DNA of 64,000 nt from Sphaerochaeta sp. GTDB lineage: Bacteria > Spirochaetota > Spirochaetia > Sphaerochaetales > Sphaerochaetaceae. The notes below the pieces were generated by a model. The model was given only the letters and a program-made list of their open reading frames with translations, did no database searches and was not told the DNA's origin. Below are positions 17,082-26,699 of this stretch, one piece after another (position 1 is the stretch's first letter; each line of letters begins with the position of its first letter). A program made the position numbers and the translations under genes. The DNA is taken from positions 1 to 64,000 of the forward strand of contig JAKVPA010000002.1 of the NCBI GenBank assembly GCA_022482495.1, written 5' to 3'.

Positions 17082-17117
17082 GAAAAAAAGATGAAATAGT
17101 GTCTTTGGGAATCGGTC

Positions 17118-18455
17118 CTAATAGCCCAATTGGACCATGGCGTCGGCCACCTTGCGGAAACCGGCGATGTTCGCTCCTTTGACGTAGTTGATGTACCCGT
17201 CCTCCTGTCGCCCCTCACGGACGCAGGAATCGTGGATGGAACGCATGATGCCATGGAGTTTTTCGTCCACTTCCTCGGCGGACCAGGACAGGTGCATGGC
17301 GTTCTGGCTCATCTCCAACCCGGAGACAGCCACCCCGCCGGCATTGGCCGCTTTTCCCGGTGCGAACGGAATGCGATGGTCGATGAAATACTTCACCGCG
17401 TCCGCCTGGCAACCCATGTTGCTCGTTTCGACGACGTACTTCACCCCATTGGCGACCAACTGCTTGGCATCCTCCAGGGAAAGCTCGTTCTGGATGGCGC
17501 AGGTGAAAGCCATGTCCACCGGCACCTCCCACGGTTTCTTTCCCGGAACGAACTTTGCGCCGAACTGACGGGCGTATGGAGCGACGACATCCTGGTTGGA
17601 GGCGCGGAGCCGTTGCATGTACTCCCATTTCTCCGGAGAGCCCACCCCCTTTTCATCCAGCACATACCCGTCCGGCCCGCTGATCGTCACCACCTTGGCC
17701 CCCAGCTGGCTTGCCTTCATCGCCGCACCCCAGGCGACGTTGCCGAAGCCGCTGAGGGAGACCCGTTTTCCGGTGAACTCGTCGTGGTGCTCCTTCAAAA
17801 GCTCGTCGGCGAAATACATCGTGCCGAATCCGGTGGCCTCCGGCCTGATCAACGAACCTCCGTAGCCCAGCCCTTTGCCGGTCAACACCCCGGTGTTCTC
17901 CCCACGGATCCGCTTGTACTGGCCGTACAGGTACCCGATCTCCCGGGCCCCGACGCCGATGTCCCCGGCAGGAACGTCGGTGTCCGGTCCGATGTACTTC
18001 TGCAGTTCCGTCATGAACGAGCGGCAGAACCGCTGGATCTCCGCGTCACTCTTGCCGCGGGGGTTGAAGTCGCTTCCCCCTTTGCCACCGCCCATCGGCA
18101 GGGTGGTCAGACTGTTCTTGAACGTCTGCTCGAAGCCAAGGAACTTCAACGACCCCAGCGTGACGGAGGAATGGAACCGCAGTCCTCCCTTGTACGGACC
18201 AATGGCGTTGTTGAACTGCACCCGGTATCCCCGGTTGGTCTGGATACGTCCCTGGTCATCCTCCCAATCCACCCGGAACATGATCACCCGGTCCGGTTCG
18301 GTGATCCGCTCCAGGATCTTCTCCTCTTGATAGACGGGATTGTCGTTCACCATGTCGATGACGCTCTCCACCACCTCCCGCACCGCCTGGATGAACTCCG
18401 GCTGCGCCGGGTTCTTCCGCTCCAATTCCGCCATGAACGGTTCCAATTGATACAT
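17118..18455 (-). CDS. gdhA: NADP-type glutamate dehydrogenase
   Basis: A 445-aa enzyme catalysing 2-oxoglutarate + NH3 + NAD(P)H to glutamate; length is exactly that of hexameric bacterial GdhA. Conserved elements: RVDWEDDQGRIQTNRGYRVQ near residue 60, YKGGLRFHSSVTLGSLKFLG near 90, the catalytic LPMGGGKGGSDFNP (about 121-134), DVPAGDIGVGAREIGYL, and the nucleotide-binding GFGNVAWGAA. The C-terminus is complete (GFRKVADAMVQLGY). GAGGAG lies 7 nt before the ATG. It is a single-gene unit ending in a good terminator. Confidence 0.96.
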   Translation of the reverse strand: MYQLEPFMAELERKNPAQPEFIQAVREVVESVIDMVNDNPVYQEEKILERITEPDRVIMFRVDWEDDQGRIQTNRGYRVQFNNAIGPYKGGLRFHSSVTLGSLKFLGFEQTFKNSLTTLPMGGGKGGSDFNPRGKSDAEIQRFCRSFMTELQKYIGPDTDVPAGDIGVGAREIGYLYGQYKRIRGENTGVLTGKGLGYGGSLIRPEATGFGTMYFADELLKEHHDEFTGKRVSLSGFGNVAWGAAMKASQLGAKVVTISGPDGYVLDEKGVGSPEKWEYMQRLRASNQDVVAPYARQFGAKFVPGKKPWEVPVDMAFTCAIQNELSLEDAKQLVANGVKYVVETSNMGCQADAVKYFIDHRIPFAPGKAANAGGVAVSGLEMSQNAMHLSWSAEEVDEKLHGIMRSIHDSCVREGRQEDGYINYVKGANIAGFRKVADAMVQLGY

Positions 18456-18561
18456 CTGGTACTCCTCAAACCCAGCCTAAACCCGCCCCTTCATTCTGTC
18501 AAACAAAAGTGTGGAATCCGTTGATTTCATCTCTGAATTCTGAAAATTCCATGAGTATTTT

Positions 18562-18627
18562 TTGAAATATTACATGTTTCGCATAATATATGAAAGAATA
18601 TGCAGAACCTGTATTGTATGGTACGAT
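18562..18627 (+). promoter_or_regulatory. Two candidate promoters of the PPDK-N/receiver gene
   Basis: Distal: TTGAAA (18562-18567), 16-nt spacer, TAATAT (18584-18589). Proximal: TATGCA (18599-18604), 17-nt spacer, TACGAT (18622-18627), with the ATG 6 nt later at 18634. The proximal one would give a leaderless mRNA; no Shine-Dalgarno precedes the ATG. Confidence 0.4.
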
Positions 18628-18633
18628 ACGGGT

Positions 18634-21582
18634 ATGTACCAACTCGATCCCACCTGGCTTCCCTTCTCCAACCTGATGCTCCAGCACATCTACAACGTGC
18701 TGTTGATCTGCAGTGATTACGACCGGTTTCTCCTGGAAGAAGACGGCAGGGTGGAGGAAGAACTGTACCTGGAATACACCCAGCTGGGACTGTCAAATCC
18801 CCCGAAGATCACCCACACCTCCGATCCCGCCGAAGCGCTCTCCCTGCTGAAGGAGCGGAAGTTCGAGCTGGTCATCACGATGATCGACCTGCTGGACGAG
18901 CCGGTGGAGCGGCTCTGCGCCGACATCAAGGCGATCGACCCCGCCATGCCGGTGGTCGTCCTCTCCCCCTCTCCGACCCACCGTCGGAACAAGTACGTGA
19001 AGAGTCTGGGGACGGACAACATCGACTCGTTTTTCTACTGGCAGGGAAACCCTTCCATCTTCCTGGCCATGGTCAAGCTGGTGGAGGACCGGATGAACCT
19101 GGAGCACGACACCAGCGTCGCCGATGTCCAGGTGATCATTCTGGTGGAGGATTCCGTCCGGTTCTACAGTTCCTATCTCCCGTTGATGTACACCTGCCTG
19201 ATCCAGGAGAACAGTTCGACGATCCTGGAGGCGCTGAACACCTGGGGCAAGCACCTCAGGATGCGCGGACGGCCGAAAATCCTCTTGGCGCGCACCTATG
19301 AGGAAGCTTCCAGCCTGTTCAACCGCTACCTCCGCAACATCCTCGGCGTGATCAGCGACATCGCCTTCTCACGGGGCGGCGTCCAGGACCAGAACGCCGG
19401 GCTTGAGCTCACCCGGGAGATCCACAAAAAAATGCCGGAAACCCCCGTGCTGTTGCAGAGCGCCGACGCCCAGCGGGAACAGGAGGCGGATGATCTGGGA
19501 GCCGCGTTCATCTGGAAACAGTCCCCGACGCTGTTGGCCGACCTGAACACCTACATGAACCGCCATTACGGCTTCGGCCCGTTCATCTTCCGGGAGCCGG
19601 AAAGCGGCATGGAGATCGCCCGCGCCTCGACGATGCGTGAGCTCCAGAAGATTCTTCCCACCATTCCTCCCGACTCGTTCGCCTACCACAGCAGGAGGAA
19701 CGACTTCTCCCGTTGGCTTCGCGCCCAAGGTCTGTTCCAGCTGGCGTCCCGGGTGAAAGAGATCAACATCGACACGCACAACGACGCCCAGGCGACGCAG
19801 AAGCGGATCACCGAGACGATCCGCAGTTACCGTACCGAACGGGCCAAAGGGGTCATCTCCCTCTTCTCCCGGGATACGTACGACGAGACGCTGTTCTTCT
19901 CCCGCATCGGAAGTGGATCCTTGGGAGGAAAAGGCAGAGGATTGGCGTTCATCGACAAGGAGCTCAGGGCCAGCGGCCTGATGGCAAAATATCCCGACGT
20001 CTACCTGTCCATCCCCCGGACGGTGGTGATCAGCACCGACCAGTTCGCCCGGTTCATCCAGACCAACCATCTGGAAGAGGTCGTCTCCCAGGACCTCTCC
20101 GACGACGAACTCCTCCATCTGTTCCTCTCCTATCCCGTCCAGGATGACCTGTTGCGGGACCTCGGAGCCATCCTCAGCGTGATCCACAACCCAATCTCCG
20201 TCCGTTCCTCCTCCCTGCTGGAAGACTCCCATTTCCAACCGTTCGCCGGGGTGTACGAAACCTGCATGCTTCCCAACAACGGCGATGACGCCCAACGGCT
20301 GGAGGAGCTTGCCGATGCCGTACGGTGCGTCTGGGCCTCCACCTACACCCGCAGGGCCAAAGCATACATGCAGGCCACCGAGCACATGGTGGAAGAGGAG
20401 AAGATGGCCGTCATCATCCAGCAGGTGATCGGTTCCCGTCATGGTGCGTACTGGTACCCCAACATCAGCGGCGTGGCCAGGAGTTTGAACTACTATCCAT
20501 TGAACGGAGAGAAGACCACCGACGGCGTGGGGATGATCTCCTTCGGCTTCGGCAAGGCCATCGTGGACAATGGATCGGCCTTCCGCTTCTCCCCGGTCCA
20601 TCCCAAACGGCCCGCACAGTTTCTGGGAGGCACCAACACCAGTACCCAGTCGACGTTCTACGCCTTGCCGGACCGGCCGTATCGTCCGCTGGAGCATAAT
20701 GCGGAGAATCTGGAGCTTCTGGACATCAGCCACGCCGAACAGTTTCCGGAAAGCCTGAAATACATCGCCAGCACGTACGACCAGGCATCCGGGACGCTCA
20801 CCGAAAGCATCCGCGCCGAAGGACAGAAGATCATCACGTTCAACGGAATCCTGAAGTACGACGCGTTCCCGCTGGCTTCCATCGTGCGGGATGTACTGGA
20901 GCTGGGAACCCGTGCGATGAGCACCCCGGTGGAGATTGAATTCGCCGTGAACCTGAACCGGAAGAGCCCCAAACTTCCCGAGTTCAGCCTGCTGCAGATC
21001 CGGCCGATCGCCGAAGGGAATGAGCAGAGCGACATCACCATCACCCCAGAGGAGCGGGAAGAGAGCGTCGTCTGGTCCCCCATGGTGATGGGCAACGGAA
21101 ACATCCAGGGAATCCAGGACGTCATCACCATCAAACCAGAGGCGTTCCGGCAGAACGAAATGCCTGCCATGGCCGACGAGCTGGATGGCCTGAACGCCGT
21201 CCTGGCGGCAAAGGGCAGGGAGTATCTTTTGATCGTCGTCGGGCGCCTGGGCTCCTGTGACCCCTGGCTGGGCATCCCCGTCTCCTGGAGCCAGATCTCC
21301 GGCAGCAGGGTCATCGTGGAGACCGGCTTGAAGGATTTCCAGGTGGAGCCCAGCCAAGGAACCCATTTCTTCCAGAACATGACCAGCCTGGGATGCGTGT
21401 ACATGACGGTCAATCCAGCCTTCGGAGAAGGGACGCTCCACCTTGAGCGTCTCTCCCCCTGTTCCCTGGAAGCGGAGACCGCCCACTTCCGCCACTACCA
21501 CACCCCCGCCCCGCTGTCCATCAAAGTCAACGGACATGACGGTGAAGGGGTGGTCTGCATCCAAGAGAAGGCTCAGTCCTGA
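18634..21582 (+). CDS. Two receiver-like domains fused to a PEP-synthase/PPDK N-terminal domain
   Basis: A 982-aa cytoplasmic protein. Residues about 20-120 look like a receiver domain without a clear phospho-Asp (LVITMIDLLD). Residues about 165-310 form a second receiver-like domain with VISDIAFSRGGVQDQNAGLEL, where Asp is available, and a VLLQSADAQREQEADDLGA segment. From about 420 the ATP-grasp nucleotide-binding module of PEP synthase/PPDK follows: SGSLGGKGRGLAFIDKEL, ISVRSSSLLEDSHFQPFAG, YETCMLPN, MAVIIQQVIGSRHG. The phospho-histidine domain and the PEP/pyruvate-binding TIM barrel of true PEP synthases are absent. It may be a regulatory or different phosphotransferase; calling it PEP synthase would be wrong. 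Confidence 0.82.
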   Translation: MYQLDPTWLPFSNLMLQHIYNVLLICSDYDRFLLEEDGRVEEELYLEYTQLGLSNPPKITHTSDPAEALSLLKERKFELVITMIDLLDEPVERLCADIKAIDPAMPVVVLSPSPTHRRNKYVKSLGTDNIDSFFYWQGNPSIFLAMVKLVEDRMNLEHDTSVADVQVIILVEDSVRFYSSYLPLMYTCLIQENSSTILEALNTWGKHLRMRGRPKILLARTYEEASSLFNRYLRNILGVISDIAFSRGGVQDQNAGLELTREIHKKMPETPVLLQSADAQREQEADDLGAAFIWKQSPTLLADLNTYMNRHYGFGPFIFREPESGMEIARASTMRELQKILPTIPPDSFAYHSRRNDFSRWLRAQGLFQLASRVKEINIDTHNDAQATQKRITETIRSYRTERAKGVISLFSRDTYDETLFFSRIGSGSLGGKGRGLAFIDKELRASGLMAKYPDVYLSIPRTVVISTDQFARFIQTNHLEEVVSQDLSDDELLHLFLSYPVQDDLLRDLGAILSVIHNPISVRSSSLLEDSHFQPFAGVYETCMLPNNGDDAQRLEELADAVRCVWASTYTRRAKAYMQATEHMVEEEKMAVIIQQVIGSRHGAYWYPNISGVARSLNYYPLNGEKTTDGVGMISFGFGKAIVDNGSAFRFSPVHPKRPAQFLGGTNTSTQSTFYALPDRPYRPLEHNAENLELLDISHAEQFPESLKYIASTYDQASGTLTESIRAEGQKIITFNGILKYDAFPLASIVRDVLELGTRAMSTPVEIEFAVNLNRKSPKLPEFSLLQIRPIAEGNEQSDITITPEEREESVVWSPMVMGNGNIQGIQDVITIKPEAFRQNEMPAMADELDGLNAVLAAKGREYLLIVVGRLGSCDPWLGIPVSWSQISGSRVIVETGLKDFQVEPSQGTHFFQNMTSLGCVYMTVNPAFGEGTLHLERLSPCSLEAETAHFRHYHTPAPLSIKVNGHDGEGVVCIQEKAQS

Positions 21583-22042
21583 ACCAGCCTTAGCTTCTGC
21601 TTGGGGGATCTCCGTTTTTCCGGTTTGGTGTGTTCGGCGACCATCTGCTTGATGACAGGGTCGGACGAGTCACTCACCTTGGCGTATCCCAGCCGGGTCG
21701 CCAGAGCAGAGGTGGGAAGCGCTCCGGATTCGGCAAGGGTTGATACGATCATCCGCTTAATCTGCTGCTGGCTCCTTCTCCGCGGTGGCAACGGCAACGC
21801 CTGTCGGCTTCGTTTTCCCGGAAGGAACGCCGGATGGACGGGGAATCCACTCCCGTCACCGAAAACCGGGGCATGCCACGCGCTTCCTCCACTCCGATGA
21901 TGAGGTATCCTCCACCCCAATGATCGCTATCGTTGGCAAAGGCGCAGATGGCATGAAGGATTGGTTCCGGATTCCAATTTTTCTTGTATGCAACGCGGGC
22001 GTTTTCCACCACCCGTTGGTTGATGACATCCGCAACAGACAC
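21573..22042 (-). pseudogene. AlbA_2/RecG-like transcriptional regulator, internally deleted remnant
   Basis: The 5' part (from a GTG at 22042) reads INQRVVENARVAYKKNWNPE and ICAFANDSDHWGGGYLIIGV, the AlbA_2 (Schlafen-type) domain of putative ATP-dependent DNA-binding regulators. After VTGVDSPSI it runs out of frame. The 3' part, in another frame, reads QQQIKRMIVSTLAESGALPT and LATRLGYAKVSDSSDPVIKQ, the C-terminal winged helix of the same family. Around 300 internal residues are missing, so this is a real deletion and not just a read error. Its end overlaps the convergent PPDK-N gene by 10 nt. Confidence 0.7.
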
Positions 22043-22157
22043 CGGAGGGGACAGGGAGACCTCTTTTGCTTACCCCCTTTCATACCCCTTTACCATATCT
22101 TTGGGGGGAAGATGGATCAGAAGGAATACCACAAAAAGGAAGGAAACGCCTGGCAGT

Positions 22158-22850
22158 TCAGGTCCGGGCCGCCATCAGGGCGTCCCACAGGTTGTCATGG
22201 GGAGGATCGGCGGTGACGGTGATCTCTTCCTTGCGCACCGGGTGGAGGAACGTGACGCTTCGGGCATGCAGGCAGATGCCGCCGTCCGGGTTGCTGCGCG
22301 CAGCCCCGTACTTCAGGTCTCCTTTGATGTGGATTCCGATGGCGGCGAACTGTGCGCGGATCTGATGATGCCGTCCGGTGTGCAGGTGCACTTCCAGCAG
22401 GAAGTACCGCTCTCCCTGGGCCAGCACCCGGTAATCCAGCTTGGCGATCTTCGATCCCTGCTTCTCCACCGGGAGCGCGATGCTCTTGTTGGTCCGGGGA
22501 TCGCGGATGATGTAGTGGACCAGCGTCCCTTCCGGTTTCTCCGGAAGCCGGTCCACCACCGCCCAGTAGGTCTTTTTCACCCCGCCGCCCTTGAACTCCT
22601 CGTTCATCCGGACCAGCGCCTTCTCCGTCTTGGTATAGATGACGATCCCGCTGGTCGGCCGGTCAAGCCGGTGGGGGATGCCCAGGTAGACGTTCCCTTC
22701 CTTGTGGTACGCATCCTTCAGATACGATCTCACGTCATCGGCAAGCGTGCGATCCCCCGTCTCGTCTCCCTGGACCAGTTCTCCGCACTTCTTGTTGAGG
22801 ATGATCAGATGATTGTCCTCATACAGAATCCGGGATCCAATGTCAGCCAT
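22158..22850 (-). CDS. RluA-family pseudouridine synthase
   Basis: A 230-aa RNA-modifying enzyme. The catalytic loop GIPHRLDRPTSGIVIYTKT (about 56-74) has the HRLD Asp nucleophile; later LLEVHLHTGRHHQIRAQFA is the conserved RluA-family KTGRxHQIR-like motif. No S4 domain precedes it, so it is like the RluA/RluC-truncated or YqcB-type group; the uridine target cannot be assigned. The start MADIGSRILY at 22850 overlaps the end of parC by 8 nt, so it is translated from the parE-parC transcript. Confidence 0.88.
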   Translation of the reverse strand: MADIGSRILYEDNHLIILNKKCGELVQGDETGDRTLADDVRSYLKDAYHKEGNVYLGIPHRLDRPTSGIVIYTKTEKALVRMNEEFKGGGVKKTYWAVVDRLPEKPEGTLVHYIIRDPRTNKSIALPVEKQGSKIAKLDYRVLAQGERYFLLEVHLHTGRHHQIRAQFAAIGIHIKGDLKYGAARSNPDGGICLHARSVTFLHPVRKEEITVTADPPHDNLWDALMAART

Positions 22851-24838
22851 CCGTCTCCTCCCCTCCGTCCGCGTCATCAAACAGTGTCGGTGTCTGGCTT
22901 TCCGTGGTGACCACTTCCTTCACCGCGCGGAGCTTCAATGATTCGATCTCCTTGACGGTCAGCCGGTAGCCGCCCGCCTTGGAGCCACGCACCGCGTAGT
23001 CGCCGAAGTAGAATGTCTCCTCTTTGATCCGCATGCCCGGCTTGGGTTTGTACACCACCTTGAGCTCGGCGTTGGGAAGCGTGGAAAGCTTGAGCAGCTG
23101 GTAGTGGGTGTCATCCGGCAGCAACAGGTACAGTTTCTTCAGCTGGAACGACGTGATCCTGCACCGCTTGAGGAACAGGAACTTGGTCTTCTTCTCCCGA
23201 TACAGGATGGTGAAGACGATCTTCTCCAGCTCATCCTTGTCGGCGAACCCGCAGTACAGCATCCCCTTTCCGACGAACTCCTTCTCCGGCGCGTCGATGA
23301 CCATGTACGATCCATCCTTGCGGATGACCAGCACCCGGTCGAACTCGCTGACGGAGAGCATCGTCGAGCCATCCTTCACCGCCGTTCCCAGGTATCCGTT
23401 GACCGGATCATAGGTCAGGCTGAGGTTCCGCTGGGCCACTTCCTTCACGTCCACCGTCTCAAAGCTCTTCACCGTCGTCTTTCGCCGATGGGACGCGATG
23501 CCCAGGGAAGATTTCAGCATATCGATGTAGCCCAGCGAGTAGCCTTTCAGGTCGGCGAGCTTCGCCTCAACGTCCTTCAGTCCGTTGTTGATGGCGTCGA
23601 TCTCCTCATGGTTCTTGGAGATGTCGAACAGCGAGATCCTGCGGATGGGGATCTTCAACAGCCGCTCCACGTCATCGTGGGTGATGGGATGGAGCAGTTG
23701 CTCCTCAAACGGCTTGAAGCCGGTGACCACCGCCTTCTCCACATCCTCTGCCGTCTTCTTCGTCTCGATCCGCTTGTAGATCCGCTCCTCGACGAAGATC
23801 CGCTCCAGGGTGCGGGCCTGCAGGTCTTCCAAAAGGTGCCGTTTCTTCAGTTCCAGTTCCTGGCGGAGGACGTCCATCAGATGGGAGGCGTGATAGCGGA
23901 TGATCTCGCTGACGCTCATCACCACCGGCATGTTGTCCTTGATGACCAGCGGATTGACGCTGATCTTCGTCTCGCACAACGTGTAGGCGTACAGGCTCTT
24001 TACGATATCCTTGGAGAACGTGTTGCGCTGCAGGTCGATCTCGATGTTCACCTTGTCGGTGGTGAAGTCGGTGATGGACGCCACCTTGAGCTTGCCGTCC
24101 TTGGCAGGCCTTCTGCACCGAGTCGATCATCATTTCGCTGGTCACGCCGTACGGCAGTTCCTCGATGACGATCCGCTTGGGATCGGAGATGTTCAGCTTT
24201 GCACGGACGGCCACCTTTCCCTTGCCGTCATCGTACTCCTTCACGTCGACGATGCCCCCGCCGGGGAAATCGGGATACAGGGTGAACGGCTGGTTGTTGA
24301 TGGCCGCCTTCATCGCGTCCAACACCTCGATGGCATTGTGCGGGAGGATCATGGTGGACATGCCGACGGCGATGCCCTGCACGCCTTGGATCAACACGAC
24401 GGGGATTTTGGCCGGGAACGTCACCGGCTCCTTGTTCCGTCCATCGTAGCTGTCCACGTAGGTGGTCAGCTCCGGGTTGTACAGCACCAGTTTTGCGAAC
24501 GGGAGCAGACGGCACTCGATGTACCGCGCCGCGGCGGCGTGGTCACCGGTCATCTCGTTGCCGAAGTTCCCCTGCCGCTCGATGAACAGGTCATGGTTGG
24601 CCAGGTTGACCAACGCCTCATAGATGGCGGCGTCCCCATGGGGATGGTAGCGCATCGCCCAACCGACGACGTTGGCCACCTTGTGGAACTTGCCGTCGTC
24701 CATTTCGAACAGCGAGTGCAGAATGCGCCGCTGCACCGGCTTCAGGCCATCGACAAGATCAGGGATGGCGCGGTCACGGATCACGTACGAGGCGTATTCA
24801 AGGAAGTACCGTTGATAGAGTTGCGGGGCTTGGGCCAT
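22843..24838 (-). CDS. parC: Topoisomerase IV subunit A (frameshifted)
   Basis: The repaired product is about 664 aa. The catalytic Tyr is Tyr106 in AAAARYIECRLLPFA; GLKPVQRRILHSLF and MRYHPHGDAAIYEAL are the winged-helix landmarks. The frame breaks near 24103-24106: removing one C joins SVQKA to KDGKLKVASITDFTTDKVNI. The C-terminal part is short with few beta-pinwheel blades, favouring ParC over GyrA, as does pairing with ParE. It begins one nt after the parE stop, so subunits are co-translated. The lesion in an essential gene suggests a read error. Confidence 0.92.
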
Positions 24839-24839
24839 C

Positions 24840-26645
24840 TCAGATATCCTCCGGCAACAAGTACTGCATGATGAAATCCCTGCGTTCCGGGGTGTTGCTC
24901 CCCATGTAGAACCGCATCGTCTTGGCCATGGTGTTCATGGCAGGCACCGTCACCGGCACCAGTTTGATCTCCGGCCCGATGAACGCGCCGAACTCCTTCG
25001 GGTCGATCTCCCCCAACCCTTTGAACCGGGTCACCTCACTGCCCCGGATATCCTTCGTCGCCTGGTCGCGTTCCGCCTCGCTGTAGCAGTACCGGACCGT
25101 CGACTTGTTGCGCACCCGGAACAGCGGCGTCTCCAGGATGTACAGCCTGCCGCTGGTCACCAGATCCTCGAAGAACGTCAGGAAGTAGGTCATCAACAGG
25201 TTGCGGATGTGAAAGCCGTCATTATCCGCATCGGTGGCGATGACCACCTTGCCGTACCGCAGCCCTTCGATGCCGTTCTCGATCCCCAGGGCGACCATCA
25301 TGTTGTACAGCTCCTCGTTCTTGTAGATGATCGTCCGCTTCATCCCCTCGACGTTCTGGATCTTCCCCCTGAGGGAGAAGACCGCCTGGGTCTTCACGTC
25401 CCGCGTCTTGGTGATGGTGCCGGAGGCCGAATCCCCCTCAGTGAGGAAGATCATCGACGCCTCGCACTCCTCGGCATGGACGGTGGACTGTCCGAGATGG
25501 TATTTGCAGTCCTTCAGCTTGGGGATGTTGATGGACACCTTCTTGGCCGCTTCCCGGGCACCCTTGCGCACATCGTTCAGCTCCTTGCGAAGCCGTTCGT
25601 TGTTCTGGATCTTCTCGTTGAGTTTCTGCGCCTGATCGGCGTGCTTGAGGAGGTAGTCGACGACGGCGTCCTTCACCTCTGCGACGATCCAGGAGCGGAT
25701 CTCCGTGTTGGACAGCTTGTTCTTCGTCTGGCTCTCAAACACCGGGTCCTTGACCTTCACCGCGATGGCGCCGATCATCCCGTCCCGGACGTCCTGGGCC
25801 TCCCAGGATTTCTTGAAGTATTCGTTGATGCCCTTGACGATGCCTTCCTTGAAGGCCGCCTGGTGGGTGCCGCCGTCACTGGTGTGCTGTCCATTGACGT
25901 AGGAGAAGTAGTTCTCCCCGAAATCCCCCGGCACATGGGTGAAGGCGAACTCCAGCTTGTCCCCGCGGTAGTGGATGATGTCGTACAGGTTGGAGTCCCC
26001 CACCTCTTCGCGAAGCAGGTCGAGGAGCCCGTCCTTGGAACGGTACGTCATCCCGTTGTACTCCAGCGTCAGGCCACTGTTCAGGTAGGCGTACCCCTGG
26101 ATCCGCTTGATGATGAAATCGTCGTTGAACGCGTAGTTGCCGAACAGTTGGGGGTCCGGGGTGAACGAGACGAACGTTCCGTCCGGCTCGGAAGTTTTCC
26201 CTTCGTTCCTGCTCTTCATCTGGCCCTGGGCGAACGTGATGGAGACGAACTTTCCTTCCCGGTACGAGGTGACGGTGAACAGCGAGGAGAGGGCGTTGAC
26301 CGCCTTGGTGCCCACGCCGTTCAGACCGACGGAAAACTGGAACACGTCATCGTTGTACTTGGCGCCGGTGTTGATGATGGAGACGCAGTCCGCCACCTTC
26401 CCAAGCGGAATGCCGCGGCCGAAGTCCCGCACCGTACAGGTATTCTCCGTCCGGGTGATGAGGATCCTGTTGCCGGCGTGCATGATGAACTCATCGACGC
26501 TGTTGTCGATGATCTCCTTCAGCAGGATGTAGATTCCATCGTCCTCATGGGTGCCGTTGCCCAGCCGCCCTATGTACATGCCCGGCCGGAGCCGTATGTG
26601 CTCCAGTGGGCTCAGTGATTGTATCTTTGATTCATCGTATTCCAT
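24840..26645 (-). CDS. parE: Topoisomerase IV subunit B (ATPase)
   Basis: A 601-aa GHKL ATPase subunit that decatenates chromosomes with ParC. The N-terminal ATP site is seen in LLKEIIDNSVDEF, DFGRGIPLG and VGLNGVGTKAVNALS (about 40-120). The TOPRIM domain has EGDSASGTI and IATDADNDGFHIRNL (about 405-480). The C-terminus RDFIMQYLLPEDI is complete. The absence of a GyrB-specific insert and its fusion-like spacing to parC support ParE. A TATACT box lies 10 nt before the ATG, so the leader is very short. The operon is parE-parC-rlu. Confidence 0.94.
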   Translation of the reverse strand: MEYDESKIQSLSPLEHIRLRPGMYIGRLGNGTHEDDGIYILLKEIIDNSVDEFIMHAGNRILITRTENTCTVRDFGRGIPLGKVADCVSIINTGAKYNDDVFQFSVGLNGVGTKAVNALSSLFTVTSYREGKFVSITFAQGQMKSRNEGKTSEPDGTFVSFTPDPQLFGNYAFNDDFIIKRIQGYAYLNSGLTLEYNGMTYRSKDGLLDLLREEVGDSNLYDIIHYRGDKLEFAFTHVPGDFGENYFSYVNGQHTSDGGTHQAAFKEGIVKGINEYFKKSWEAQDVRDGMIGAIAVKVKDPVFESQTKNKLSNTEIRSWIVAEVKDAVVDYLLKHADQAQKLNEKIQNNERLRKELNDVRKGAREAAKKVSINIPKLKDCKYHLGQSTVHAEECEASMIFLTEGDSASGTITKTRDVKTQAVFSLRGKIQNVEGMKRTIIYKNEELYNMMVALGIENGIEGLRYGKVVIATDADNDGFHIRNLLMTYFLTFFEDLVTSGRLYILETPLFRVRNKSTVRYCYSEAERDQATKDIRGSEVTRFKGLGEIDPKEFGAFIGPEIKLVPVTVPAMNTMAKTMRFYMGSNTPERRDFIMQYLLPEDI

Positions 26646-26699
26646 GTTCCATAGCAGTATACACGAAAACGGCGCCGTGTGTCGTGCAAAAACCGGTGG

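Noticed and set aside
18634-21582. Phosphoenolpyruvate synthase
   Set aside because: Histidine and PEP-binding domains are absent and receiver-like domains are present instead.
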